Part shown: piece by piece, positions 16,034 to 23,777 of the stretch
How the letters are laid out: every line of letters begins with the position of its first letter
How positions within the stretch are numbered: the first letter of the stretch is position 1
Source of the DNA: PSLL01 sp964389705
Lineage (GTDB): Bacteria > Desulfobacterota_D > UBA1144 > Nemesobacterales > CSP1-2
Direction: 5' to 3'
Length of the DNA: 33,244 bases
Assembly (NCBI GenBank): GCA_964389705.1
Contig: CAYMEO010000019.1
Coordinates: 1 to 33,244, forward strand
Position numbers and translations under genes: made by a program
The notes under the pieces: generated by a model
Databases searched by the model: none
Told to the model about the DNA's origin: nothing
The model's input: the letters and a program-made list of their open reading frames with translations, nothing else

Positions 16034-16783
16034 CTATACATTTCTAATCTGCTCTTCCAATTGAATGGTTTTAGGAAAGAGGATATTATTCTCAAGATGA
16101 ACATGTATCTTCGTGTTTTTGTCAAACTCTTTTAGATAGGAATACAAAACCTGATAGGTACTACAATCATCCTTAGGCGGTGTAAAGTTATTGCTTAGGA
16201 CTTTAATCTGTGTCAGATAATCGCCAGTGGCTTTATGCTCTAGCTCTATCTCCTGAATAAGCCGATAAGCAGAACCGAAGATAGGAGGCTTTAGCATCGC
16301 TCCCTCTTTTTTAGTCCTTGCTAATTGTTTGATATAGGGAAAGAACAGGAGTTCTTCTTTTTGCATATGCTTGGCTAAATCACCACTGAGTTTGTACCAT
16401 AGGTGTGCAATTTTATATGTCTCTGGACGTTTCTCACCATGCATCCTAATCACCCTCTCGGTAAGCTCCCGTAGCTTGGGAATCATATCCTTTGTGTAGG
16501 TGTGATATTGATTTATGATGTAATCAGCTAAAAAGTCAGGCTCCCACTTATCATACTGGTTAAATACATCTCTGTTTTCCTCGGCCCTCTGTTCAATCTC
16601 CTTTGTTACTTTCTCTACACTGATCTTTCTTTCCTCACAGGCCTGCCGAACCGTTTTTTGACCATCACAGCAGAAGTCGATTCCGTATTTTTCGAAGATC
16701 TCAGCCATGTGATAGTCCGCTGCAACTATTTCACCGATTGTCTTTTGATCCAATCCAATATGCACCCGTTGTTGATCTACCAT
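16034..16783 (-). CDS. RIC-family iron-sulfur cluster repair di-iron protein
   Basis: The 249-residue protein has the ScdA N-terminal domain (residues about 10-70) with the diagnostic DFCCDG (Cys38, Cys39), followed by a hemerythrin-like di-iron domain (about 85-245) with repeated His/Glu motifs such as KHMQKEELLFFPY. RIC proteins (YtfE/ScdA/DnrN) repair iron-sulfur clusters damaged by NO and oxidative stress. They are standard companions of denitrification genes. An AGGAGG site lies close before the ATG. The adjacent ferredoxin may supply electrons. Confidence 0.92.
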   Translation of the reverse strand: MVDQQRVHIGLDQKTIGEIVAADYHMAEIFEKYGIDFCCDGQKTVRQACEERKISVEKVTKEIEQRAEENRDVFNQYDKWEPDFLADYIINQYHTYTKDMIPKLRELTERVIRMHGEKRPETYKIAHLWYKLSGDLAKHMQKEELLFFPYIKQLARTKKEGAMLKPPIFGSAYRLIQEIELEHKATGDYLTQIKVLSNNFTPPKDDCSTYQVLYSYLKEFDKNTKIHVHLENNILFPKTIQLEEQIRNV

Positions 16784-16800
16784 TTGTAATTCCTCCTATT

Positions 16801-17073
16801 TTATCTCTCCTTCCCGTGCGCCGGAGAAAGCCCTATCTTATCTTTAAAAAAGCTCACATTTTTATCCCTATACCACTTCCACTTTTCAGGAAGTTCATCC
16901 TCATGGAATATGGCGTCCACCGGACAAGGATCAACGCAGGCCCCACAATCAATGCATTCATCGGGATTTATGTAAAGCTGGTCTTCCCCATCATAGATAC
17001 AGTCCACGGGACAAGCATCTACACATGCTCTGTCTTTTACTCCTATACACGGCTCTGCAATTACGTATGCCAT
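16801..17073 (-). CDS. fdxA: 7Fe-type ferredoxin
   Basis: The 90-residue protein has Cys9, Cys17, Cys21, Cys25 (C-x7-C-x3-C-x3-CP pattern typical of one [3Fe-4S] plus one [4Fe-4S] cluster) and Cys40, Cys43, Cys46, Cys50. The C-terminal tail carries WKWYRDKN, common in FdxA. It is a small soluble electron carrier. Its ATG abuts the stop of the NnrS-like gene, and RIC follows after 17 bases, so it is part of the NO-defence operon. Confidence 0.9.
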   Translation of the reverse strand: MAYVIAEPCIGVKDRACVDACPVDCIYDGEDQLYINPDECIDCGACVDPCPVDAIFHEDELPEKWKWYRDKNVSFFKDKIGLSPAHGKER

Positions 17074-18879
17074 CTACTGCCTCCTTTTATTATATCGCTT
17101 AGTAATATATTTATTTAACTCCGTTAAAAATTCATCAATATTTACCGAGTGCATCCTGCATGCCATCTCAAGTGGTATAGTTTTTCCAACTGTTCTACGG
17201 AGTATCGGATTTGTAATATCTTTAAATCCAAACTCAAGGAACACCCCCTCAATTTGAGGATAAAAATCTAGTATTTCTCCGACTTTCATCCACCTTTCGA
17301 TCTTCTTCGGGGGTTCTTTAAGTAGAACAATTTGCTTCTGGCGTCTTATCCCTTCGTTTGCTGTGCTCCAGGTATCATAAACCCATATAGAAAATCCCAT
17401 AACCTGAATGAATCCACTTGATGCAAGAAAAACCGTATTCCAAACCATGAGTGAACCATCTATGATCCCTTCAAAATCACCTAAAATCTGAGAGATGACC
17501 CTCATGGAATTTCCCATATTGATCAGAACAAAAGGAACTATAAGGGAGTCCTTATGCTCAATACCCGACATTATTGGTGTTACTCTGCTTGCCACACCCA
17601 TAATCATGAGGCTTATAAAACCCACCGTAAGGGAGTGTCGAAAGGCACCAAAGTAGTTATGCGAAAACATGCCATGGACAAAATGGCTGTAAAACGGAAG
17701 AAAAAGGAGAAGTAGCATCGAGACGATAAGCCAGATGTATGCAGCCCTTATAAATTTAAGGCTTCTCGATGTGTCCTTTGCCCTTCCGAAGATTCCTATA
17801 TTTAAAATCACTCCGATAGATGCGATAAAGAACCCCAAATAGGGGATTAAAATAAACGGTCTTAAGAACTCAAGCTTATAAATGCGGATAAGGAGGTGCA
17901 TAGAAACAGCCAGAAGTAAAGAGAAAAGAAATATATAGAATAAAAAATCTCCTAACCGCCTGGATGGTTCTTTAGTATTAAAAACAAAGGGTACAAACCT
18001 CTGGCTTACACCAAATATCATCATTACGATAAAACCAAATATCTGAATATCCTGATAAGGGGCTACGAATCCAGCAACCCTCTCGATTAGCAGAGACATA
18101 TTAGATTTTAAAGACGCCTCCCCTACAAGGTAAAATAGAATGGGATTAAAGAGGGCTTGAATTAGGAAAAACACGAGTGCCGTAAAAACATACTTTTCCC
18201 AGAACTGCCTTTTCTCTACCGCTCGGTTCATTGTCTTTAAGATAACTATAAAGAAAATCATGATGGCTATAAGCTCTCCGATTGAGCCAAATATTCCAAG
18301 TATAAAGAACGGAGTGGATGGAAGGAGTGCCCACGATAGTGTAGTCAACGAGATACTGAAAATAATTATCCAAATAGAAAGATTTGCGAGACGGGGATTC
18401 CAAAGAGAAACGAACTTGAATCTAGGAAAGGCCTGGTAGGCAAAACCCATAACAAAAAGCCCTACCCAGCCGAGAATCTGTATATGGGTATGGGAAAAAA
18501 TAAGTGGAATTGGAAGCTTAAAGTAAGAGCGCTTAAATGCGATATAGGCTAAATTTACGGCTCCGAATGTCCAGCCAATAGAGCCAAAAACAATACCAAA
18601 CTTGAAGAATCTCCTCCAGAGAATCTCACCTATACTTCCTCTGAGAACTGTGGCTTTAGTTGAAGACGATTTACGGGAGGCTTCATTTAGTTCGACAAGG
18701 ATCTTCTCAAGGTCTATTTGATGGGCCCGTGAAAAGAACTCAAGTGTTTCTCTGGGTATAATTTCATCGCTACAAACTCCATACCTTACAAATACCTCTG
18801 TCGTGGAAGGGAATTGTTCTATAATATCCGTTATTAACATCTCTTTTTTAATCAAACCGTTTTCCATACTTTTAACCAA
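17074..18879 (-). CDS. NnrS-like 12-helix membrane protein with DUF1858 domains at both ends
   Basis: The 601-residue protein has an N-terminal DUF1858-like domain (about 15-65, VFVRYGVCSDEIIPRETLEF), about twelve membrane helices, and a second DUF1858-like domain (about 530-592, EGVFLEFGFKDITNP). The helices hold three similar motifs: HTHIQILGW..PR (130-153), YQDIQIFGF..RFVP (275-297) and HSLTVGF..RVTP (415-435), as expected of an NnrS or heme-copper-like fold. NnrS is a heme-copper membrane protein that relieves NO stress. I take the TTG at 18879 because AAGGAG stands 10 bases before it; the ATG at 18867 would shorten it by four residues. The ferredoxin and RIC genes follow directly. Confidence 0.8.
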   Translation of the reverse strand: MVKSMENGLIKKEMLITDIIEQFPSTTEVFVRYGVCSDEIIPRETLEFFSRAHQIDLEKILVELNEASRKSSSTKATVLRGSIGEILWRRFFKFGIVFGSIGWTFGAVNLAYIAFKRSYFKLPIPLIFSHTHIQILGWVGLFVMGFAYQAFPRFKFVSLWNPRLANLSIWIIIFSISLTTLSWALLPSTPFFILGIFGSIGELIAIMIFFIVILKTMNRAVEKRQFWEKYVFTALVFFLIQALFNPILFYLVGEASLKSNMSLLIERVAGFVAPYQDIQIFGFIVMMIFGVSQRFVPFVFNTKEPSRRLGDFLFYIFLFSLLLAVSMHLLIRIYKLEFLRPFILIPYLGFFIASIGVILNIGIFGRAKDTSRSLKFIRAAYIWLIVSMLLLLFLPFYSHFVHGMFSHNYFGAFRHSLTVGFISLMIMGVASRVTPIMSGIEHKDSLIVPFVLINMGNSMRVISQILGDFEGIIDGSLMVWNTVFLASSGFIQVMGFSIWVYDTWSTANEGIRRQKQIVLLKEPPKKIERWMKVGEILDFYPQIEGVFLEFGFKDITNPILRRTVGKTIPLEMACRMHSVNIDEFLTELNKYITKRYNKRRQ

Positions 18880-18893
18880 CGGAGCTTAACTCC

Positions 18894-19427
18894 TTAAAGA
18901 CAGGATGGCCAGGTTTCTAAAATCCTCATTAATCTGTGGGTATGAAGAAGCTCCGCCCCATTCATCGTCTCTAGAACCATTGGGAAAAGAACTTTCTCTT
19001 CCATCTCAACGTGATGGGAAAGAAACTCACCAAATAGTTGAGTCCTTACAGATAACCTTTTGATTATATGCTCTCTGGCTTCATCTTTCCCCTCAGATCT
19101 ATCCAATGTATCCATTATCTCATGAATCTCCCTTGCCATTCTCTCAAGCTCGTAGTGTTCTATAATAAAAGGGGATAGATTCCATAACTCATCTTCATCT
19201 TCCATCATAACCGGGAAAAGTCCCTCTTCTTCCTTTCTCATATGAAGCAGGAGTTCTGATTCTATTAACAAGAAAAGGTCTCTTACTTTTTGATATGTTT
19301 CTTGAAAACCCATACCTTGGACGACTTTTAGATCCCTTATTGCCCCCTTGAGTTCTTCGAGTTTTTTCCTCTCTTCATCGTGCTCACGCCTTAGCATAGA
19401 GAGTGGCTCCGGAAATCCGTCAATCAT
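18894..19427 (-). CDS. hemerythrin HHE-domain protein
   Basis: The 177-residue four-helix protein has hemerythrin-type ligand motifs: REHDEER (His16), LHMRKEEEGLFP, IIEHYELER and LSHHVEMEEKVLFP. It is the second free-standing hemerythrin of the cluster and the first gene after tetR, about 80 bases downstream. A cytoplasmic di-iron NO/O2-binding role fits the context. Its stop lies 14 bases before the next start. Confidence 0.85.
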   Translation of the reverse strand: MIDGFPEPLSMLRREHDEERKKLEELKGAIRDLKVVQGMGFQETYQKVRDLFLLIESELLLHMRKEEEGLFPVMMEDEDELWNLSPFIIEHYELERMAREIHEIMDTLDRSEGKDEAREHIIKRLSVRTQLFGEFLSHHVEMEEKVLFPMVLETMNGAELLHTHRLMRILETWPSCL

Positions 19428-19507
19428 GATTTATACCTCTTTATATCCTCCAATCTAAGGGGGCCGTTTTAATTCCCTTCTTTATCAACCTCATAACAAT
19501 AAAAAAA

Positions 19508-20080
19508 TCATCTTGCATCCAGCACCCTAAATGAAGCCTCAATAACCTCTGAAATGACCTGCTTATAATCCTGGGTGATAAGTCCGGTATTAAGAAACAG
19601 AATAACCCTCGTTATCATCCCTATTACCAATGCAGCCCCAAGCTCTTCATCTACATTTCTAAATTCTCCTTTTCTTATACCTTCTTGGATCACCTCTACG
19701 AATATATCCTTGGGTTTTAGTCTTTCCCTAGGAATTTTGCTTAACTCCGTATGGTGACCAATCATTATATAGGAGTAAGCCTTTGGCTCCTCCTTTGCAA
19801 AAGCAAAAAAGGCCTCAATTAGGGCCTTCAACTTATCCCTAGGGCTCGAATGTCTAACTATGCTTTCTCTAAGCCTATTTCTAAATGAATCCATATGGCT
19901 TAAGAAGAGCTTAAAGGCAAGGTCATTTTTGCTCTTAAAGTGTTTATAAATCGTACCTTCGGCGATTCCTGCTCTCTTGGCTATTTCTCTTGTGGTCGTA
20001 CCCTTTATTCCTCTTTTTATAAAGAGGTCGAGAGCAACATTACTTATCCGTGTTTTAGAATTGACTATATTCCTATTCAT
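19508..20080 (-). CDS. TetR-family transcriptional regulator
   Basis: The 190-residue protein has a typical TetR N-terminal helix-turn-helix (residues about 10-55, TTREIAKRAGIAEGTIYKHFKSK) and a ligand-binding C-terminal half rich in hydrophobic helices. A near-consensus sigma-70 promoter and a perfect inverted repeat overlapping the start site lie just upstream, so it probably represses itself. It heads the row of NO-defence and nirK genes and may control them; its ligand is unknown. Confidence 0.9.
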   Translation of the reverse strand: MNRNIVNSKTRISNVALDLFIKRGIKGTTTREIAKRAGIAEGTIYKHFKSKNDLAFKLFLSHMDSFRNRLRESIVRHSSPRDKLKALIEAFFAFAKEEPKAYSYIMIGHHTELSKIPRERLKPKDIFVEVIQEGIRKGEFRNVDEELGAALVIGMITRVILFLNTGLITQDYKQVISEVIEASFRVLDAR

Positions 20081-20093
20081 CTTATTCTGGCAA

Positions 20094-20109
20094 GTGAGTA
20101 ATCACTCAC
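20094..20109 (-). promoter_or_regulatory. TetR operator
   Basis: GTGAGT-N4-ACTCAC (full sequence GTGAGTAATCACTCAC on the plus strand) is a perfect six-base-arm palindrome lying 14 bases before the tetR ATG and over the predicted transcription start near 20107. Size and position are those of a TetR autoregulatory operator. Confidence 0.75.
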
Positions 20110-20113
20110 CATT

Positions 20114-20142
20114 ATTTTAAATCTGTTATCTTATATTGTCAA
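20114..20142 (-). promoter_or_regulatory. sigma-70 promoter of tetR
   Basis: On the minus strand TTGACA (20142-20137) and TAAAAT (20119-20114) are separated by 17 bases, close to the housekeeping consensus. The predicted start falls within the palindromic operator. Confidence 0.8.
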
Positions 20143-20452
20143 GGGAAATTTATGTATAAATTCCAACTATTTTACTTCCCTCATAAATTGTCCGACACTC
20201 TAACATAAGACACGGTTTCTTAGATTTTAAGTTTAGGAGTAATGGTTTATTAACCTAAATCCACTTACCAAGTGATGCACTTTTATAATATTTTCAACGT
20301 GTGAGGTCTTTCCAAGCGTTTTTCACCGATTTCCGCTGGAATGTAAAACAATAAAGCATCGTAGATATTTATAGACCCCCTTTTTAAGGAGATTATGGAT
20401 TACACAAAGCTCAAGGGGTAAATGATTAATCTCCGTTAATCTATATGTGTGG
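20143..20452. other. 310-base stretch without a gene
   Basis: Apart from the weak 19-base repeat at 20188-20206 and a short palindrome GATTAA-N6-TTAATC near 20424-20441, I see no gene or RNA here. AAGGAG before ATGGATTAC at 20394 leads only to an eight-codon frame. Confidence 0.5.
20188..20206. promoter_or_regulatory. weak copy of the WTGTC-N9-GACAW element
   Basis: TTGTCCGACACTCTAACAT has the same length and shares the left arm and inner bases of the elements at 12964 and 31702, with one mismatch in the right arm. Its centre is about 90 bases upstream of the tetR start. No sigma-54-type -24/-12 element lies at the matching distance on either strand, so function is doubtful. Confidence 0.3.
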
Positions 20453-20881
20453 TCAGGTCTGCTTACCTACAGGACGTACCCGTGTCCACATATTGTATAC
20501 AAAAAGAATCCCAGCTGAGACCTGGGAAACCCCACCTAAAACAATTAACCACTTAAGCACCATCCAATTCAGGTAAGGGCTGATAACCTCGCTAACGAAT
20601 CGAATTGCAGTTCCAAGAGTCAAGAGCCAATAAATTATTTCAGTGAGCTTTGGACTGTAGTGCTTTTCCGATTGTGGACGTGGAAACATCCAGATAGCTA
20701 CACCCATAATAAGTGATATTATAAAACCAAAAAGGAGAACATGAACATGGGCAGTAATAAGCTGTGGACTCGGCCATCTGCCTAAAATGTACTTATTTAT
20801 AACCATATACAGGCCAAGGATTAGACCAACTATAAAGAAAATAAATCCTGTCTTTATATACCGTCTCGACAGTTCAAACAT
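20453..20881 (-). CDS. four-helix heme-copper-oxidase/NnrS-like membrane protein
   Basis: The 142-residue protein has four transmembrane helices. The second contains ITAHVHVLLFGF and ends in WMFPRP, the H-x-H..G..PR pattern also seen in subunit I of cytochrome oxidase-like proteins and in the first repeat of the neighbouring NnrS-like protein. It corresponds to about one third of a normal 12-helix subunit I. It may bind heme through the helix-2 histidines, but no catalytic role can be read. A 33-codon frame lies directly upstream. Confidence 0.7.
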   Translation of the reverse strand: MFELSRRYIKTGFIFFIVGLILGLYMVINKYILGRWPSPQLITAHVHVLLFGFIISLIMGVAIWMFPRPQSEKHYSPKLTEIIYWLLTLGTAIRFVSEVISPYLNWMVLKWLIVLGGVSQVSAGILFVYNMWTRVRPVGKQT

Positions 20882-20900
20882 TGATAATCTACCTGGTACT

Positions 20901-21002
20901 CTATTCTGTATATGGGATAATATCTTCTAAAATTTCAAGGGTATCGGTTTTGGTAAATCCTCGATGGACAGTAGCTTCAATTTGATCCTTCCTTTTTTCC
21001 AT
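20901..21002 (-). CDS. 33-residue hypothetical protein
   Basis: A short frame starts at an ATG behind GGGGGC and encodes MEKRKDQIEATVHRGF followed by TKTDTLEILEDIIPYTE, then stops 19 bases before the four-helix protein. The composition is charged and protein-like, predicted helical, with no membrane segment. I do not recognise it. It would be translated just ahead of the membrane protein and may act as its small partner or leader. Confidence 0.4.
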   Translation of the reverse strand: MEKRKDQIEATVHRGFTKTDTLEILEDIIPYTE

Positions 21003-21104
21003 GGCTTAAGCCCCCGTCGTCGGAGTCTCTACGTCACTAGTGTTTCTAGTCGAGAGCACTAGATAATTCCAACCCTAGCAACCAAGAACACAGCAATCTC
21101 TATT

Positions 21105-22307
21105 TCAACGCCATCGGTCAACTACTATGTCACAGGTGTGTCTTGCAATCGTCAACTCCTCATCAGTCGAGATTACCCAGACTGATACGGCACTATTATC
21201 TTGGCTGATCTTCGGTCCGCCTCTTAGGTTGGCAGCCTCATCGAGACGGATTCCGAGCCATCTTGCATCTTCACAAACCCTGGCTCTGATAGCAGCGGCG
21301 TTCTCACCAATGCCCCCAGTAAAAACCAACACATCAAGTCCACCTAAGGCAGCAGTAAGAGAGCCCAATTCACGGCCAATCCGGTAGACAAATAGGTCAA
21401 CCGCTTCAGTAGCATGTGGAGAACTGTTCCCTAATAGTTCACGCATATCGTTACTAATACCCGATATTCCCAGAAGACCAGACCTATGGTAAAGCAAATC
21501 CATTACTTCGGCAACATTCATGCCTAGTTCACCAATTAAGTAGAGAACAACCCCAGGATCAAGGGCCCCACAACGTGTTCCCATCGGCAGGCCATCGAGT
21601 GCAGTAAAACCCATGGTTGTAGCAATGCTCTTGCGGCCTTTCATGGCACACATACTGGCTCCATTGCCCAAGTGAGCCACTATGACGCGACCATCTGCCA
21701 CAGTACCCACAAAGTTTGGAAGAACATAAGCGATGTATTCATATGAAAGCCCATGAAAGCCATAGCGCTTCACACCTGCATCCAATAGGTTCCTTGGCAA
21801 AGCAAATAACTGGGCGACAGATGGTTGAGTGTGATGGAAGGCGGTATCGAAACAGGCAACTTGTGGTAGATTAGGTTTAATCTTAGCCAAGGCTTTAATT
21901 GCGGTAAGATTATGAGGTTGGTGTAATGGTGCTAGTGCAACCAACTTCTCTAATTGGTTAACTAATACGGAATTGACTATCACAGGTTTAGAAAAAGTCG
22001 CGCCACCATGAACAACCCTGTGACCAGCCGCAATGACTCTTAATCCAGCGGCATGGGTTTCAATCCAATCCAGCAAGACGGCGAGCGCATCTTCATGTTT
22101 GAGGCTATTGGCGATTTTGGCAGTCAGATGTTCGTTTACTAGGCGCTCGCCAGTATTGCCGCTCACAAAGAAGCGCGGCTGTGTGCCGATTCCCTCTATC
22201 TCCCCCCGGTATACTAAAGCAAGGGATTTTTCCGCGTTCTTGATAGCAAAGATCGAAAACTTAATACTCGATGAGCCGGAATTTATCACAAGTATAACCC
22301 CATTCAT
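21105..22307 (-). CDS. ackA: acetate/propionate kinase
   Basis: The 400-residue enzyme converts acetyl phosphate and ADP to acetate and ATP. Visible family motifs: NSGSSSIKF near the N-terminus, FDTAFH, HLGNGAS, GLPMGTRCGALDPG and FTGGIGENA. The ATG at 22307 follows a GGAGATC site and gives the canonical N-terminus; an upstream ATG at 22352 would add 15 unlikely residues. The start overlaps the stop of the Pta fusion gene as ATGA, so the two enzymes are made together. It supports substrate-level phosphorylation under low oxygen. Confidence 0.95.
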   Translation of the reverse strand: MNGVILVINSGSSSIKFSIFAIKNAEKSLALVYRGEIEGIGTQPRFFVSGNTGERLVNEHLTAKIANSLKHEDALAVLLDWIETHAAGLRVIAAGHRVVHGGATFSKPVIVNSVLVNQLEKLVALAPLHQPHNLTAIKALAKIKPNLPQVACFDTAFHHTQPSVAQLFALPRNLLDAGVKRYGFHGLSYEYIAYVLPNFVGTVADGRVIVAHLGNGASMCAMKGRKSIATTMGFTALDGLPMGTRCGALDPGVVLYLIGELGMNVAEVMDLLYHRSGLLGISGISNDMRELLGNSSPHATEAVDLFVYRIGRELGSLTAALGGLDVLVFTGGIGENAAAIRARVCEDARWLGIRLDEAANLRGGPKISQDNSAVSVWVISTDEELTIARHTCDIVVDRWR

Positions 22308-23695
22308 AGTTTTGATCTCCTCTTGCGTGCCAACAATAGGGCAATTGCGCATGAGGCCATTCGACTCAACGCATTGTCCGCGCGACTAGTCAGGACAATC
22401 GGTACACGTGCGCCAATCACAATCCCCGCTGATTGTGCCTCAGCCAGATACTCCAACTGTTTTGCAAGCATATTGCCAGATTCTAGATCCGGTACTACCA
22501 GAATGTCGGCTTTACCGACAACCGGTGAAATGATACCCTTTATCTTGGCTGCCTCCTCAGAAACCGCATTATCAAATGCAAGCGGGCCGTCAACTACCCC
22601 TCCTGTAATCTGCTTGCGATCCGCCATCTTACACAAGGCCGCTGCCTCTACAGTAGATCGAATCCTTGGGGTTACTGTTTCAACAGCTGAGAGTATAGCA
22701 ACCCTTGGGTTCTCAATTCCCAAAACAAGGGCCAAATCAATAGCGTTCTGCACAATGTCGCGTTTATCTTCCAAGTCGGGATAGATGTTAATAGCTGCAT
22801 CTGTAATAAGCAAAGGACGTGGATAAGTAGGAACATCCATTACAAAAACATGACTCATCCGGCGTTCAGTACTGAGACCCGTATCTTTAGCAACCACTTC
22901 ATGCATTAATTCATCTGTATGCAAGCTACCCTTCATTAAAGCCTCAACCTCACCGGCGCGGGCCATAGCTACAGCCCTGGCGGCCGCCTCATGACTGTGT
23001 TTTGTCGCAACTAATTCGTAAGGCGACAAATCTATACCCTCGATTTCGGCCACAGTACGAATCTTAGACTCAGGCCCAACAAGGACGGGAATGATTAATT
23101 TAGCCTCCGCCGCATCAATCGCCCCAAGAAGCGAGTTTCTGTCAACGGGGTGGACAACTGCCATACGTATTGGCTCCAACCCTTTGGTAAGCTCAATTAA
23201 TTGTCGGTGTCTTACACCAGGGTCGTGCACATGCACCTCTGGAAGTATCACACGCGGGCGTTTTATCTTTTCTGCTGGGGCAATGACCTCGATGATGCCA
23301 CCGATGACTAAATCACCATTTTGATTTACACATTGACAGTCGAATGTAAGGCGGTGTGTTTTTTCATCCTTTGCCGTGACAGTAACTGTCACGGTGAGAG
23401 TATCTCCTAGGATGACCGGCTTTTTAAAACTCAATGTCTGGTTGAGATAGATAGTACCGGGGCCCGGCAGCTTCGTGCCAAGCAGTGTAGAGATCAACGA
23501 TCCACCCCACATGCCATGAGCAACGATTTTGTGGAACAAGTCGCTCTTGGCATACTCTTTATCAACATGGGCGGGGTTGATGTCGCCTGATATCGCTGCA
23601 AAAAGGCTAATGTCATTCATTGTCAGGGTGCGGACAAGTCTCGCCGAATCGCCAACGTTTATCTCATCAAAGGTTTTGTTCTCAATATATTCCAT
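22304..23695 (-). CDS. bifunctional MaoC-type enoyl-CoA hydratase / phosphate acetyltransferase
   Basis: The 463-residue fusion has an N-terminal MaoC hot-dog domain (about residues 5-140) with the hydratase motif SGDINPAHVD followed by IVAHGMWGG. A phosphotransacylase domain (about 160-460) follows, with the Pta/Ptb features VLVGPE, MKGSLHTDELMH and ITDAAINIYP. The second domain moves acyl groups from CoA to phosphate. Together with acetate kinase directly downstream it yields ATP from acyl-CoA. The same fusion next to ackA occurs in low-oxygen-induced gene sets of several proteobacteria. It is translationally coupled to ackA. Confidence 0.93.
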   Translation of the reverse strand: MEYIENKTFDEINVGDSARLVRTLTMNDISLFAAISGDINPAHVDKEYAKSDLFHKIVAHGMWGGSLISTLLGTKLPGPGTIYLNQTLSFKKPVILGDTLTVTVTVTAKDEKTHRLTFDCQCVNQNGDLVIGGIIEVIAPAEKIKRPRVILPEVHVHDPGVRHRQLIELTKGLEPIRMAVVHPVDRNSLLGAIDAAEAKLIIPVLVGPESKIRTVAEIEGIDLSPYELVATKHSHEAAARAVAMARAGEVEALMKGSLHTDELMHEVVAKDTGLSTERRMSHVFVMDVPTYPRPLLITDAAINIYPDLEDKRDIVQNAIDLALVLGIENPRVAILSAVETVTPRIRSTVEAAALCKMADRKQITGGVVDGPLAFDNAVSEEAAKIKGIISPVVGKADILVVPDLESGNMLAKQLEYLAEAQSAGIVIGARVPIVLTSRADNALSRMASCAIALLLARKRRSKL

Positions 23696-23777
23696 AATAA
23701 ATATTATTCCCTCCTAGGTAATCAATTTCCTTAAGATTGTCAAATTCACCTTCGCCTAACATCCTTTTCCCCAAGCT

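Noticed and set aside
20188..20206. Fifth member of the sigma-54 regulon at tetR
   Set aside because: The repeat is similar but no -24/-12 element exists at the right distance on either strand, and tetR has an excellent sigma-70 promoter. Kept only as a weak feature.
21030..21060. CTAGTG...CACTAG hairpin after ackA
   Set aside because: The stem is short with internal mismatches and there is no T-run on the minus strand, so it is not a convincing terminator.
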